DNA from: Bacillus mojavensis RO-H-1 = KCTC 3706
GTDB taxonomy: Bacteria > Bacillota > Bacilli > Bacillales > Bacillaceae
Direction: 5' to 3'
Length of the DNA stretch: 64,000 nt
NCBI RefSeq assembly: GCF_000245335.1
Contig: NZ_JH600303.1
Span: 1 to 64,000 of the forward strand
Every line of letters starts with the position of its first letter. The first letter of the stretch is position 1. Both the position numbers and the translations under genes were made by a program. The notes beneath the pieces were generated by a model. It was not told where the DNA came from. It searched no databases and was given only the letters and a program-made list of their open reading frames with translations. Below, one piece after another: positions 31,593 through 40,974 of this stretch.

Positions 31593-32351
31593 CGTATGAT
31601 CCATTTGAACCTTGATCTGCTTTAATATTTTCTTTTCAAGCCTGGATACCTGCACCTGGGATATCCCCAGCCGCTCAGCAACTTCTGACTGCGTCTGATC
31701 TTTATAATACCGAAGATAGACGATTAATTTTTCTCTTTCTTCTAAATCGCTTATGGCCTCTTTCAGCGCAATTTTGTCAAACCATTTCTCTTCTGAGTGA
31801 TCAGCGATTTGGTCAAGAAGGGTAATTGGATCTCCGTCATTTTCATAAACTGTCTCATGAATTGAAGACGGAGCTCTTACTGCCTCTTGGGCAAGCACGA
31901 CATCTTCAGCTTCAATTTCCAAATGTTCGGCGATTTCCTGTACGGTCGGCACCCTGCCCAGTGTTTTTGAAAGTTCATCTTTCGCTCGGCGGATTTTGTT
32001 GCCAAGCTCTTTTAATGATCTTGACACCTTGACAGTTCCGTCATCACGGATAAAACGCTGGATTTCGCCGATAATCATCGGCACTGCATATGTCGAGAAC
32101 CGCACATCATAGGTTAAATCAAATTTATCAACAGATTTTAACAGCCCGATGCAGCCAATCTGAAAGAGGTCATCAGGCTCATATCCTCTGTTTAAAAACC
32201 GCTGTACGACAGACCAAACAAGACGCATGTTTTTTTCTATGAGGAGGTCTCTTGCCTGCTGGTCGCCATCTTGGCTCTGTTTGATTAATTCTTTTACTTC
32301 ATGGTCCTTCAGCTGAGCGTTCTTACCGTTTTTCTTAACCTCCACATCCAT
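31584..32351 (-). CDS. sigF: RNA polymerase sigma-F factor
   Basis: First compartment-specific sigma factor of sporulation, active in the forespore. The 255-aa protein shows region 2 (LIEKNMRLVWSVVQRFL; DLFQIGCIGLLKSVDKFD; FSTYAVPMIIGEIQRFIRD), region 3 and region 4 (KLIVYLRYYKDQTQSEVA; GISQVQVSRLEKKIL). Third gene of spoIIAA-spoIIAB-sigF. Confidence 0.98.
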   Translation of the reverse strand: MDVEVKKNGKNAQLKDHEVKELIKQSQDGDQQARDLLIEKNMRLVWSVVQRFLNRGYEPDDLFQIGCIGLLKSVDKFDLTYDVRFSTYAVPMIIGEIQRFIRDDGTVKVSRSLKELGNKIRRAKDELSKTLGRVPTVQEIAEHLEIEAEDVVLAQEAVRAPSSIHETVYENDGDPITLLDQIADHSEEKWFDKIALKEAISDLEEREKLIVYLRYYKDQTQSEVAERLGISQVQVSRLEKKILKQIKVQMDHTES

Positions 32352-32362
32352 AACAAATCTCC

Positions 32363-32803
32363 TTAATTACAAAGCGCTTTGCTTTTTGATAAGTGCTTTG
32401 TTAAGCGAATCGTTGTCCCCATTTCGGGTGATGAATCGATACTGACATCATCCATGAAGTTTTCCATAATGGTAAAGCCCATTCCAGAACGCTCCAGCTC
32501 AGGCTTTGTCGTGAATAAAGGCTGGCGGGCTTCTTCCAGATCTGTAATGCCTAGCCCTTCATCACGGATGGTCATATATACGACATGATCTTCCAGCGTC
32601 ACCGAAATATATACTTTTCCATCGCCATTTTCTTCATAGCCATGGATGATAGCGTTCGTCACCGCTTCTGACACCACAGTTTTGATCTCGGTGAGTTCAT
32701 CCATGGTCGGGTCAAGCTGTGCAATAAATGAAGCAACTGTCACACGTGCAAACGATTCATTTTGGCTGAGGGCGGAAAATTCAAGGTGCATTTCATTTTT
32801 CAT
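32363..32803 (-). CDS. spoIIAB: Anti-sigma-F factor and kinase SpoIIAB
   Basis: Binds and holds SigF, and phosphorylates SpoIIAA. The 146-aa protein is a GHKL-type ATPase: N-box [14 protein letters not shown]1 box RDEGLGITD and the later [12 protein letters not shown] lid region. Its start overlaps the spoIIAA stop by four bases. Confidence 0.98.
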   Translation of the reverse strand: MKNEMHLEFSALSQNESFARVTVASFIAQLDPTMDELTEIKTVVSEAVTNAIIHGYEENGDGKVYISVTLEDHVVYMTIRDEGLGITDLEEARQPLFTTKPELERSGMGFTIMENFMDDVSIDSSPEMGTTIRLTKHLSKSKALCN

Positions 32804-33153
32804 GATGCCACCCCCAGTGTGAGCAGTGCCTGCTGCTCAGATTGTTCAAAGCGAATAATTTTAAACAGGCCAGACATATCAAACAGCCGTTTCACTGCCG
32901 GAGAGATGGCGCAAACGACCATTTCCCCGCCAATTTGCTTAATTTGTTTGTATCTGCCTAAAATAACGCCAAGCCCCGAACTGTCCATAAAGGAAAGGTC
33001 CTCCAGATTCAGCACGATATGACGAATATCATCCTTTTCCAATGATTCCGTTACTTTTTGTTTCAGCGTTTCAGCCGTATGGTGATCGAGTTCGCCTGTT
33101 AATCGAATACAAAGCACTGATTCTTTGACATGCATGTCAATTCCAAGGCTCAT
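32800..33153 (-). CDS. spoIIAA: Anti-anti-sigma factor SpoIIAA
   Basis: STAS-domain protein that frees SigF by binding SpoIIAB. From the ATG at 33153 it is 117 aa with the phosphorylation site Ser58 in [12 protein letters not shown] further ATG two codons upstream sits only one base from GGAGGA, too close, so the inner ATG is preferred. First gene of the spoIIA operon. Confidence 0.97.
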   Translation of the reverse strand: MSLGIDMHVKESVLCIRLTGELDHHTAETLKQKVTESLEKDDIRHIVLNLEDLSFMDSSGLGVILGRYKQIKQIGGEMVVCAISPAVKRLFDMSGLFKIIRFEQSEQQALLTLGVAS

Positions 33154-33187
33154 GCTCATTCCTCCTTGATATGATCGGATAATGAGT

Positions 33188-33215
33188 GTTTCGATTTCGG
33201 GGGAATGAATTCCTT
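33188..33215 (-). promoter_or_regulatory. Candidate sigma-H promoter of spoIIA
   Basis: Minus strand AAGGAATT (complement of 33208-33215) resembles a sigma-H -35 and CGAAAC (complement of 33188-33193) a -10. spoIIA is known to be a sigma-H/Spo0A target; exact spacing is uncertain. Confidence 0.4.
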
Positions 33216-33248
33216 CACCGTGACAAAACTAGTGATCATTCGGCATAA

Positions 33249-34418
33249 TTACTTAAATTTTGTCCAATCTCCCATCGCCCTTTTTAAAAACGTTAAGTAT
33301 CCGGCTTTTTCCATATCATCTTTAGCAACGACAGGACTTTCTGCAAGCACTTTTCCGTCTTTTTTCAGCACCAGCGTGCCAAGCTCTTGGCCTTTTTGAA
33401 CCGGAGCGCTTACATTGTTGTTCATTTTAATTTCTTTTTTCACATGTTTCATATCCTCGCCTTTTTTCGTCAATACGGAAATCGGCTCAGAAGTGGTGAG
33501 TTCTATCACTTTTTGTTTCCCTTTTTTGACCTTTGCTTTTGCTACCGTTTCATTTCGCTTATATAAAGGATGTGTCTCATATTGGCTAAAAGCATAATCA
33601 AGCATCTTTGTAACTTGCGCATTTCTTTCCTTAGGCGTGCTTGCCCCGAATACAACGGCAATCGCCCGCATGTTCCCTTTTTTAGCCGAAGCAGTCAGGC
33701 AGTATTTCGCTTCTCCTGTATAGCCGGTTTTTACGCCGTCTACACCAGGATAAAATTTGATAAGCCGATTAGTATTCACTAACCAAAACTTTTTATCTGT
33801 GTTTTCACGTAAATAATCCTCATACGTACCTGTGAACTTGGTGATTGATTCATATTTCAATAATTCCTTAGCCATAATTGCCATGTCATAAGCCGAGCTG
33901 TAATGTCCTTCCTCGGTCAAGCCTGTCGGGTTTTTAAAGGATGTATCTTTTAATTCCAGCTCTTTCGCTTTTTTGTTCATTTTTTTCACAAATTCATCCT
34001 CGGAGCCTGAAATAAATTCTGCCATCGCTACAGATGCGTCATTTCCAGATGCGATCGCAATTCCCTTAAGCATTTCTTTAACGGTCATTTCTTCCCCGGG
34101 TTCAAGAAAAATCTGTGATCCGCCCATTGAAGCCGCATGTTCGCTCGTACGGACCTTATCACTCATTTTGATTTTTCCTTCGTCTAAGGCTTCCATGATT
34201 AAAAGCATCGTCATAATTTTTGTCATACTTGCAGGCGCCAGTCTCTCGCGGCTGTTCTTGTTGTAAAGCACTTTGCCAGTATCACGTTCTATCAGCACCG
34301 CAGACTTGGCTTCATGAGCAAGCTCCGATGTATGTTTTCCGTCTTGTTTTGCAAATGCGGACGGTGCAAATGTAAGCAGCATCATACCAATCAACAAAGT
34401 GGATAAAAGACGTTTCAT
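33249..34418 (-). CDS. dacF: Sporulation D-alanyl-D-alanine carboxypeptidase DacF
   Basis: Forespore-made low-molecular-mass penicillin-binding protein that adjusts cortex cross-linking. The 389-aa product has a signal peptide (LLSTLLIGMMLLTFAPSAFA), SxxK in PASMTKIM, SGN in IASGNDASVAMA and KTG in VDGVKTGYTG. The start at 34418 follows GGAGGGCTTTTGAG; a 39-codon longer frame is rejected. It lies just upstream of spoIIA, and read-through into it is known in B. subtilis. Confidence 0.96.
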   Translation of the reverse strand: MKRLLSTLLIGMMLLTFAPSAFAKQDGKHTSELAHEAKSAVLIERDTGKVLYNKNSRERLAPASMTKIMTMLLIMEALDEGKIKMSDKVRTSEHAASMGGSQIFLEPGEEMTVKEMLKGIAIASGNDASVAMAEFISGSEDEFVKKMNKKAKELELKDTSFKNPTGLTEEGHYSSAYDMAIMAKELLKYESITKFTGTYEDYLRENTDKKFWLVNTNRLIKFYPGVDGVKTGYTGEAKYCLTASAKKGNMRAIAVVFGASTPKERNAQVTKMLDYAFSQYETHPLYKRNETVAKAKVKKGKQKVIELTTSEPISVLTKKGEDMKHVKKEIKMNNNVSAPVQKGQELGTLVLKKDGKVLAESPVVAKDDMEKAGYLTFLKRAMGDWTKFK

Positions 34419-34448
34419 CTCAAAAGCCCTCCATTTCATAATCCTTTT

Positions 34449-34477
34449 TATTTTTTCCAAGCTGAATGGTTTTATAC
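34449..34477 (-). promoter_or_regulatory. Candidate sigma-F promoter of dacF
   Basis: Minus strand GTATA (complement of 34473-34477), 14 bases, GGAAAAAATA (34449-34458). This matches the sigma-F pattern GTATA/GGnnAnAnT and the known control of dacF. Confidence 0.6.
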
Positions 34478-34513
34478 ACCACTGTTGGAAAATGTTTCGG
34501 GACTTTTTCGACA

Positions 34514-34549
34514 TAAAAAAAAACAGCTGTTTCAATTAGAAACAGCTGT
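34514..34549 (-). terminator. Terminator after punA
   Basis: ACAGCTGTTTC TAATT GAAACAGCTGT followed on the minus strand by eight or more T; 11-bp perfect stem. Confidence 0.92.
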
Positions 34550-34575
34550 CTTCTTATCTTTTCTGGATTTCATTT

Positions 34576-35390
34576 TTATTCGTACTTAGCAACTACCGCT
34601 TTCACAAGCTGCAAGAATCCGGCTTTCACCTTTTCTGTCACTTCCATGACTTCATCGTGAGATAAAGGCTGATCCAAAATTCCGGCTGCTGCGTTTGAAA
34701 TGCAGGAAATGCCGAGTACACGGAGACCCGCATGGTTTGCCACAATTACTTCCGGTACGGTAGACATGCCGACTGCATCAGAGCCCATCGTTCTTAAAAA
34801 GCGCACTTCTGCCGGTGTTTCGTAGGAAGGACCTGTCACAGCAGTATACACACCTTTTTGAATTGGAATGTTAAGGTCTTTCGCCATTTTTTCAGCCAGG
34901 CTGGAAAGATCTTTATCATAAGCTGACGACATATCAGGAAATCTGGCGCCGAAATCTGCTTCGTTTGGCCCAATTAATGGGTTTGTCCCATAAAGTTGAT
35001 GTGGTCTGTAATGATCATTAAGTCTCCCGCACGGAACTCAGTGTTTACACCCCCTGCCGCATTTGTCACAATCAAAGCCTCGACACCAAGCGCTTTCATG
35101 ACGCGAACAGGAAAAGTGACTTTTTCCATTGAATAGCCTTCATAGAAATGAAAGCGGCCCTGCATGGCGATGACACTAACTCCCTCAAGTGTGCCAAGCA
35201 CAAGCTGTCCGGCGTGTCCCTCAACCGTTGATACCGGGAATTCCGGGATATCCTCATATTTTAACTTAACAGGATTTTCGATTTCATCAGCCAAAATACC
35301 AAGACCTGAGCCTAGAATAAGGCCGATCTTTGGTGATTCAGGCAAGTTTTGCTTAATAAAAGCGGCTGCGCGTTCGATTCTGTCTTTCAA
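34576..35390 (-). pseudogene. punA: Purine nucleoside phosphorylase, frameshifted by one missing base
   Basis: Salvage enzyme splitting guanosine and inosine with phosphate (also called pupG or deoD2-type). Residues 1 to about 134 (IGLILGSGLGILADEIENPV; TNAAGGVNTEFRAGD) read well, then the frame breaks at GGACAAAC near 34986. Restoring one base (GGAACAAAC) joins it to TNPLIGPNEADFGARFPDMS and the remaining C-terminal half, giving about 271 aa. Second gene of the deoB-punA unit, 12 bases after deoB. All else is intact, so an error or recent mutation is likely. Confidence 0.9.
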
Positions 35391-35402
35391 GAAACAGTCC
35401 CC

Positions 35403-36587
35403 CTATTGTAATAAAGATAAAAAACTTTTACCATATTTCGGTTTTTTCGTTTGGAAATTATCCGCGATGGTTGCACCGATATCAGCAAATGTATCTGCAA
35501 GCGGCAGCATTTGCGCTTTCCTATGTTTTTTACTGTATGCAAGAATCGGCACATACTCGCGTGTATGGTCTGTTCCATGATGAATCGGATCATTGCCGTG
35601 GTCGGCTGTAATGATTAACAGATCATCTTCTTTCATTTTTTCGAATACTTCCGGAAGACGAGCATCAAATTCTTCAAGCGCGCGTCCGTAGCCTTCCGGA
35701 TCACGGCGATGGCCGTATAAGGCGTCAAAATCAACAAGGTTTGCAAAACTCAGACCCGTAAAGTCTTCTCCGAGCGTGTCAACCACTTTGTCCATTCCGT
35801 CCATATTGGATACCGTTCTGCGGGAAGACGTAATTCCTTCACCATCATAAATATCAGAGATTTTTCCGATTGAAATGACATCTAAGCCGCTGTCTTTCAA
35901 TTCATTCATCACAGTGCGGTCAAACGGCTTAAGCGCATAGTCGTGGCGGTTTGGCGTCCGTTTGAAATGTCCCGGCTCGCCGACGAACGGCCGTGCGATT
36001 ATGCGGCCTACCATATATTTCGGATCAAGCGTCAGTTCTCTCGCCGTTTCACAAATGCTGTACAGTTCTTCAAGCGGAACGACTTCTTCGTGAGCGGCAA
36101 TTTGCAGTACAGAGTCAGCTGAAGTGTACACAATTAAAGCGCCTGTCTCCATATGCTCTTCACCGAGTTCATCCAAAATAGCTGTGCCAGAAGCCGGCTT
36201 GTTTCCGATAATTTTGCGGCCCGACCTTTTTTCCAGCTCCTGAAGCAGCTCATCAGGAAAGCCTTCCGGGAACACTTTAAACGGTTTATCAATGTATAAG
36301 CCCATGATCTCCCAATGGCCTGTCATTGTATCTTTGCCGTTTGACGCTTCTTGCATTTTTCCATAGTACGCGAGCGGCTGTTCTGATTTTTCAACGCCCT
36401 TGATATCACCAATAAGACCAAGGCCGAGTTTTGCCATATTCGGCATATGTAGTCCGTTCATGTGCTCAGCAATATGCCCGAGCGTATTGGCGCCTACGTC
36501 ATTAAAGTCGGCGGCATCTGGCGCTTCGCCAATTCCGACTGAATCCATTACGATTAAAAACACACGATTATATTTGTATGCAGGCAT
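35403..36587 (-). CDS. deoB: Phosphopentomutase DeoB (Drm)
   Basis: Interconverts ribose/deoxyribose 1- and 5-phosphates after nucleoside phosphorolysis. The 394-aa protein belongs to the alkaline phosphatase superfamily: N-terminal metal site [14 protein letters not shown] and C-terminal [20 protein letters not shown]. It precedes punA in the same operon, which joins phosphorolysis and pentose use. Confidence 0.97.
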   Translation of the reverse strand: MPAYKYNRVFLIVMDSVGIGEAPDAADFNDVGANTLGHIAEHMNGLHMPNMAKLGLGLIGDIKGVEKSEQPLAYYGKMQEASNGKDTMTGHWEIMGLYIDKPFKVFPEGFPDELLQELEKRSGRKIIGNKPASGTAILDELGEEHMETGALIVYTSADSVLQIAAHEEVVPLEELYSICETARELTLDPKYMVGRIIARPFVGEPGHFKRTPNRHDYALKPFDRTVMNELKDSGLDVISIGKISDIYDGEGITSSRRTVSNMDGMDKVVDTLGEDFTGLSFANLVDFDALYGHRRDPEGYGRALEEFDARLPEVFEKMKEDDLLIITADHGNDPIHHGTDHTREYVPILAYSKKHRKAQMLPLADTFADIGATIADNFQTKKPKYGKSFLSLLQ

Positions 36588-36723
36588 CCTAAAAGCCTCC
36601 TTTTTTCTATACGTCTATTGTATCTCCTAGAGGTCTGACAACTCAAGTATAAACCGTTTTCATTCCCGTTGACAATGCATTTGAAAATAATGAGAAACTT
36701 CATTATTTTCTGTCGGTCCTAAA

Positions 36724-36748
36724 GAAAAAAGCCGCAGCCCGCTGCGGC
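36724..36748 (-). terminator. Terminator after xerD
   Basis: Minus strand AGCCGCAGC GGGC GCTGCGGCT-type stem followed by TTTTTTC, starting at the xerD stop. Confidence 0.88.
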
Positions 36749-37638
36749 TAGGCGCGCGGATGGTACTGCTTGTACACATCCTTCAGCCTTGTTTTCGTCA
36801 CATGCGTATAGATTTGCGTCGTAGATATATCCGCATGGCCCAGCATTTCCTGCACCGCTCTTAAATCAGCCCCGTTTTCAAGCAGATGCGTTGCAAAGGA
36901 ATGCCTGAGTGTATGCGGGGTGAGCTCTTTTTTGATTCCGGCTTCAAGCGCGATTTTCTTCAGATTTTTCCAAAAACCTTGACGGCTGATCTGCTTTCCG
37001 TGATGATTTAAAAAGAGAGCGTCAGACACTTTGTTCTTTAGCAGTTTCCCGCGGGCTTTCGTTATATATTCTTCAATAGCAGAAGCAGCGGTTTCACCGA
37101 TCGGCACAATCCGCTCTTTCCTCCCTTTTCCGAAGCAGCGGACAAATCCCATTGACAAATGGACATCTGTCGTTTTCAATTCAATCATTTCACTGACTCG
37201 GATACCTGTGGCATAAAGCAGCTCCAGCATCGCTTTATCCCGATAGCCAAAAGGGCTCGTAAGCTTAGGCGTGTCCAACAGCCGTTCAACCTCGTTCAGC
37301 GCCAGCACCTTTGGAAGCACCCGTTCCGTTTTTTGTGTTTCGATATGTACGGAAGGGTCTTTGTCCGTCACCTTTTCCCTAAGCAAAAATTGATGAAAAG
37401 AGCGAATCGATGCCAAATGCCGCGCTGAAGTCTTTCCGGATTTCCCCGACTCCTTCAAGTGCTTCAAATATTGGATAATATGTATACGGGTCACATCGTT
37501 CCAATTGTTGACATGAAGGGTTTCTGTTAAATAAAGAGAATAGCTTTTCAAGTCACGCTCATAGGATACGACCGTATTTTGAGAAAGCCCTCTCTCTACC
37601 ATGACGTAGTGGATGAAATCCTTTATTTGATCTTTCAC
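36748..37638 (-). CDS. xerD: Site-specific tyrosine recombinase XerD (RipX)
   Basis: With CodV/XerC resolves chromosome dimers at dif. The 296-aa protein has an N-terminal SAM-like core-binding domain (1-100) and a catalytic domain with Arg147 (ATGIRVSEM), His242 and Arg245 ([17 protein letters not shown]), His268 and nucleophile Tyr277 (STTQIYTHV). Follows yqzK by 7 bases. Confidence 0.97.
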   Translation of the reverse strand: MKDQIKDFIHYVMVERGLSQNTVVSYERDLKSYSLYLTETLHVNNWNDVTRIHIIQYLKHLKESGKSGKTSARHLASIRSFHQFLLREKVTDKDPSVHIETQKTERVLPKVLALNEVERLLDTPKLTSPFGYRDKAMLELLYATGIRVSEMIELKTTDVHLSMGFVRCFGKGRKERIVPIGETAASAIEEYITKARGKLLKNKVSDALFLNHHGKQISRQGFWKNLKKIALEAGIKKELTPHTLRHSFATHLLENGADLRAVQEMLGHADISTTQIYTHVTKTRLKDVYKQYHPRA

Positions 37639-37645
37639 TCTAGAT

Positions 37646-37873
37646 CTACTCCCCGTTTTGGTAAAAAAAGATTAACCGGTCAAACCATCCGCCTTTTTCT
37701 TCCGCATCCATTTCAACAACTTTTACGGCGGAGCCTTCCGGTTTATCGTACCGATGATAGTTTTCATACTCTTGATTTACCCATATCATAGCATAATAGA
37801 AGAGAGCGGTAAAACCTGTGAACAGTATAAAAACCTTCAATGTGTCAACAGCCGTTTTTAGGAATCTTCCCAT
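37646..37873 (-). CDS. yqzK: YqzK, small membrane protein
   Basis: A 75-aa protein with one membrane helix ([21 protein letters not shown]) and a charged extracellular or cytosolic tail ending [13 protein letters not shown]. The function is unknown. The ATG at 37873 has AAAGGA about ten bases upstream; the longer frame has none. It sits between fur and xerD and is probably cotranscribed with xerD. Confidence 0.82.
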   Translation of the reverse strand: MGRFLKTAVDTLKVFILFTGFTALFYYAMIWVNQEYENYHRYDKPEGSAVKVVEMDAEEKGGWFDRLIFFYQNGE

Positions 37874-37952
37874 GTCCCAATCGATCCTTTCTCTATGGTT
37901 CCTGTTATTTAAACCATATGCCAAACCAGAAAGGATTTATACGTCGAAACAG

Positions 37953-37983
37953 CAAAAAACCCTTTCCCCAAGAGAAAAGGTTC
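37953..37983 (-). terminator. Terminator after fur
   Basis: Minus strand AACCCTTTTC TCTTGG GGAAAGGGTT followed by TTTTG. Confidence 0.85.
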
Positions 37984-37997
37984 GAGCCCGGCATCGA

Positions 37998-38447
37998 CTA
38001 TTCCGTATCGTTTCCATTGCAGCGGTGGCAAATGCCGTGAAACGTCAATCTATGATCTTTAATCTTAAATTTCCAATCACGTTCAATGACTTCTTCTACG
38101 TCTTCAAGCAAATCTTCTTCAATTTCATCAACGGCTCCACACTCCATGCACACCAAGTGGTGATGAAAGTGAGCTGCACCCTCCTTACGAAGATCGTAAC
38201 GGGACACGCCGTCTCCAAAGTTAATTTTATCAACGACTTTTAATTCAGTTAGTAATTCAAGCGTACGGTATACTGTTGCGAGACCGATCTCAGGAGATTT
38301 CTCTTTTACGAGGAGGTATACATCTTCTGCGCTTAAATGGTCTTCTTCGTTTTCAAGCAGCACTCTTACTGTCGCTTCACGCTGAGGCGTAAGTTTGTAG
38401 CTGGATGAGTGCAACTGTTTCTTAATTCGATCAATACGGTTTTCCAT
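37998..38447 (-). CDS. fur: Ferric uptake regulator Fur
   Basis: Iron-responsive repressor of siderophore and iron uptake genes. The 149-aa protein has an N-terminal winged helix (YKLTPQREATVRVLL; LATVYRTLELL), the metal-binding segment AAHFHHHLVCMECGAVDE and a structural zinc site with CHRC at the C-terminus. The ATG at 38447 follows GGAGGGAAAGAC. A PerR box overlaps the promoter. Confidence 0.97.
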   Translation of the reverse strand: MENRIDRIKKQLHSSSYKLTPQREATVRVLLENEEDHLSAEDVYLLVKEKSPEIGLATVYRTLELLTELKVVDKINFGDGVSRYDLRKEGAAHFHHHLVCMECGAVDEIEEDLLEDVEEVIERDWKFKIKDHRLTFHGICHRCNGNDTE

Positions 38448-38479
38448 GTCTTTCCCTCCTACGCCGCATTCCATGACTC

Positions 38480-38523
38480 ATTATAACAAAATAAGCGCGG
38501 AGTTCCAACTATAATTATTATAA
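38480..38523 (-). promoter_or_regulatory. fur promoter with PerR box
   Basis: Minus strand TTGGAA (38503-38508), 17 bases, TATAAT (38480-38485). Directly upstream at 38509-38523 TTATAATAATTATAG matches the PerR box TTATAATnATTATAA in 14 of 15 positions. PerR control of fur is known in B. subtilis. Confidence 0.75.
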
Positions 38524-38560
38524 ACTGATAAATAAAATGATTTTCTTTTAATTAATGTTT

Positions 38561-39205
38561 TTAAAAAAGTCGCGATGTCAGCTTTTCCATCAAAACTGGC
38601 GACATGTATGCTTCAAAGAGAGACGAGATCAGCGCTAAAAATAAAATGATCAGGAGAACAATGGCATATCGCCCGAACCACTGGATCGGCGCATCATGCA
38701 GACTTCGTTTGACGAACAGCTGCCTGATCAGCTTTAAAGAAAAGGCAATCGCACACGTGCCCATAATGAGGTAAGCCGGAATAAGCAGCACATTTTGCGG
38801 CAAAACCGAGACAAAGGATAAGAAAAAACCGCTGATTCCCATCTGGTTGACGAGAAACCCTACAGTAAATCCGACGACAATTCCTTTTAGAAAAATCATA
38901 ATGAAAATGATAGGCATGCCAATCACAGAAATTCCTAAAATCCACATTAGCCCTAAATACTTTACATTATGAAAAATACTTTGCCAAAACATATCGGATG
39001 AGCTAGCCTGTTTTCCGTCTGATAGCTGTCCAAAAAATTGGCTTAAATAATAATATAAATCTTCTTTCTGGCTGATCGTCATGCTGTTGACAATGATAGC
39101 GCCAAAAATCACACCCATGAAAAACAGGACAGACACAAATATATAAAGTGAGAGATGATCCTTTACATGTCCGAGAAACATGTCCTTATAAGAAATTTTC
39201 CGCAT
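38561..39205 (-). CDS. spoIIM: Stage II sporulation protein SpoIIM
   Basis: Integral membrane component of the SpoIID-IIM-IIP machine that thins septal peptidoglycan and drives engulfment; mother-cell expressed. The 214-aa protein has about five helices, including a hydrophobic core [20 protein letters not shown]. Single gene; a sigma-E type -10 lies upstream. Confidence 0.96.
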   Translation of the reverse strand: MRKISYKDMFLGHVKDHLSLYIFVSVLFFMGVIFGAIIVNSMTISQKEDLYYYLSQFFGQLSDGKQASSSDMFWQSIFHNVKYLGLMWILGISVIGMPIIFIMIFLKGIVVGFTVGFLVNQMGISGFFLSFVSVLPQNVLLIPAYLIMGTCAIAFSLKLIRQLFVKRSLHDAPIQWFGRYAIVLLIILFLALISSLFEAYMSPVLMEKLTSRLF

Positions 39206-39245
39206 ATCGTTTCCTCCCGCCCGCTCTATTGAATTGATTTAATAG

Positions 39246-39273
39246 ATTGTATGAAAGAAACGGAAAAACATGC
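39246..39273 (-). promoter_or_regulatory. Candidate sigma-E promoter of spoIIM
   Basis: Minus strand CATACAAT (complement of 39246-39253) is a perfect sigma-E -10. GCATGTTT (39266-39273) is the possible -35, 12 bases upstream, slightly short. Confidence 0.55.
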
Positions 39274-39302
39274 TCTTTTTCAAAAAGAAACGATAGAGAT
39301 TG

Positions 39303-39524
39303 CTAGGCGGCTGTTTCGGACATAAAAAAATCCCTATCATCAAATGTATTTTGATCATAAGGATTTTTGTGTTTATGCTTTCTTTTATTCAATATGTCTT
39401 GTTTGCTTTTTGTCATTCTTTCATGAGTGCTGAAGGATGGAGAACTGCCTCTTGATAATAAAGCGTCCCGTCCACTGTTTCTAAGCAGATGCTCCCGTTT
39501 TCTTTTCGCTCGGCTTTTTGCCAT
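39303..39524 (-). CDS. yqkK: YqkK, small basic protein
   Basis: A 73-aa, very basic N-terminal half (AKSRAKRKREHLLRNSGRDA) with a hydrophilic C-terminus ending FDDRDFFMSETAA. The function is unknown; the composition suggests nucleic-acid or acidic partner binding. The ATG at 39524 follows GGGAGTGATCAAC. Lies between spoIIM and mleA. Confidence 0.82.
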   Translation of the reverse strand: MAKSRAKRKREHLLRNSGRDALLSRGSSPSFSTHERMTKSKQDILNKRKHKHKNPYDQNTFDDRDFFMSETAA

Positions 39525-39600
39525 GTTGATCACTCCCTGTTTCATTTTGGTTCATTATAGCAAATGCAACCTGTTATTAAAATGTATTGAACCAGTAAGT

Positions 39601-39635
39601 AAAAACAGCACCTGTCATGCCAGGTGCTGTTTCAT
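39601..39635 (-). terminator. Terminator after mleA
   Basis: CAGCACCTG TCATGC CAGGTGCTG perfect 9-bp stem, then TTTTTAC on the minus strand. Confidence 0.9.
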
Positions 39636-39636
39636 T

Positions 39637-40959
39637 TTAATGTTTGACCGCTGTAAGAGCGGCGCGTTCAACGGCGGCTGTCACTTCGTGATGGACCTTT
39701 GAATCCAGCGGCTGCGGAACCACATCGCCTGGCTTTGTGCAGGCTGCAATGGCCTCTGCTGCCGCCACAAGCATATCGTGATTGATCTCCTTGCTTTTGG
39801 CATTCAGTGCGCCTCTGAATATACCCGGGAAGCCAAGCACATTATTCACAGAACGCCCGTCAGCTGCATACGCTGCGCCGGCCTGCAAAGCAGCCTCAGG
39901 CTCTATTTCCGGCTTCGGATTGGATAATGCCAAGATGACCTGGCCAGATCGTACGAATTCAGGTTTAATTAACCCAGGAACTCCTGTTGTGGCAATGACA
40001 ATATCACATGTTTCCATTAACTCTTCGATACTTGCAGCTGTCTGTCCGCCGTATTGCTCAAGACGACTCATCGCCGCCTCTGATTTGTCTGTACCGCATA
40101 CAGCTTTGACGCCGTAAGCCATAAACATCCGGCAGATGGCTACGCCCGCTGCGCCGAGGCCGATCTGCCCCACTTTTGCTTCTTTCAAGTCAACACCCGC
40201 GCTTTTACATGCCGAAATCGCAGCTGCCAGCGTAACGACAGCTGTTCCATGCTGATCATCGTGCATGACAGGGATACTGAGTTCCTCTTTTAGGCGATCT
40301 TCAATTTCGAAGCAATGCGGTGACCCGATATCCTCAAGCAGGATGCCGTTAAATCCTGGTGAAATATGTTTTACCGTATTGATGATTTCTTCAGGATCAC
40401 TTGTATCCAGCAAAATCGGGATACCGCTGATCCCTGCCAGCTGATCAAACAACGCTGCCTTTCCTTCCATAACAGGCATTCCCGCCACAGCGCCGATGTT
40501 TCCAAGGCCGAGAATCGCTGTTCCATCGGTTACAATTGCGACCGAGTTGCTGATTGTCGTGTAGATATCAGCCTTTTCAGGTTCTTTCTCGATCAGTCTG
40601 CAGACGTCTGCTACCCCAGGAGTATAGACGCGCCCGAGCTCTGCCAGCGAACGGATTGGCATTTTGCTTTTCATTTGGATTTTTCCGCCTTCATGGGCAG
40701 ACAGGACTTCATCAGACACCGTGTGAAGCCTAATCCCTTCGCCAAGAGCCTGCACAGCCATGATCACTTCCTGAAGCTGTTCTTCATTTTCCACTTGTAC
40801 AGTAATATTGCGCATCGTGTAATTGGGTCCGACTTTTACCGTCTCCACATCACCAATGTCTCCGCCCAGAAGACCGATTGCTGTAGCCACTCTTCCGAGA
40901 TTTCCGGGAACCGAAGGCGTTTCTATCATCAGTGTCCGAATCATGTGTTTTGCTATCAT
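39637..40959 (-). CDS. mleA: NAD-dependent malic enzyme with N-terminal ACT-like domain
   Basis: Converts malate to pyruvate or, as a malolactic-type enzyme, supports malate/lactate exchange with MleN. The 440-aa protein has an ACT-like N-terminal domain (about 1-80: MIETPSVPGNLGRVATAIG) and a malic-enzyme core with RVYTPGVADVC, DGTAILGLGNIG, the Rossmann loop GLGAAGVAICRMF and PFVFALSNP-like ALSNPKPEIEPE. It starts 16 bases after mleN, in one operon. Confidence 0.95.
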   Translation of the reverse strand: MIAKHMIRTLMIETPSVPGNLGRVATAIGLLGGDIGDVETVKVGPNYTMRNITVQVENEEQLQEVIMAVQALGEGIRLHTVSDEVLSAHEGGKIQMKSKMPIRSLAELGRVYTPGVADVCRLIEKEPEKADIYTTISNSVAIVTDGTAILGLGNIGAVAGMPVMEGKAALFDQLAGISGIPILLDTSDPEEIINTVKHISPGFNGILLEDIGSPHCFEIEDRLKEELSIPVMHDDQHGTAVVTLAAAISACKSAGVDLKEAKVGQIGLGAAGVAICRMFMAYGVKAVCGTDKSEAAMSRLEQYGGQTAASIEELMETCDIVIATTGVPGLIKPEFVRSGQVILALSNPKPEIEPEAALQAGAAYAADGRSVNNVLGFPGIFRGALNAKSKEINHDMLVAAAEAIAACTKPGDVVPQPLDSKVHHEVTAAVERAALTAVKH

Positions 40960-40974
40960 TCAGTGATCCTCCCC

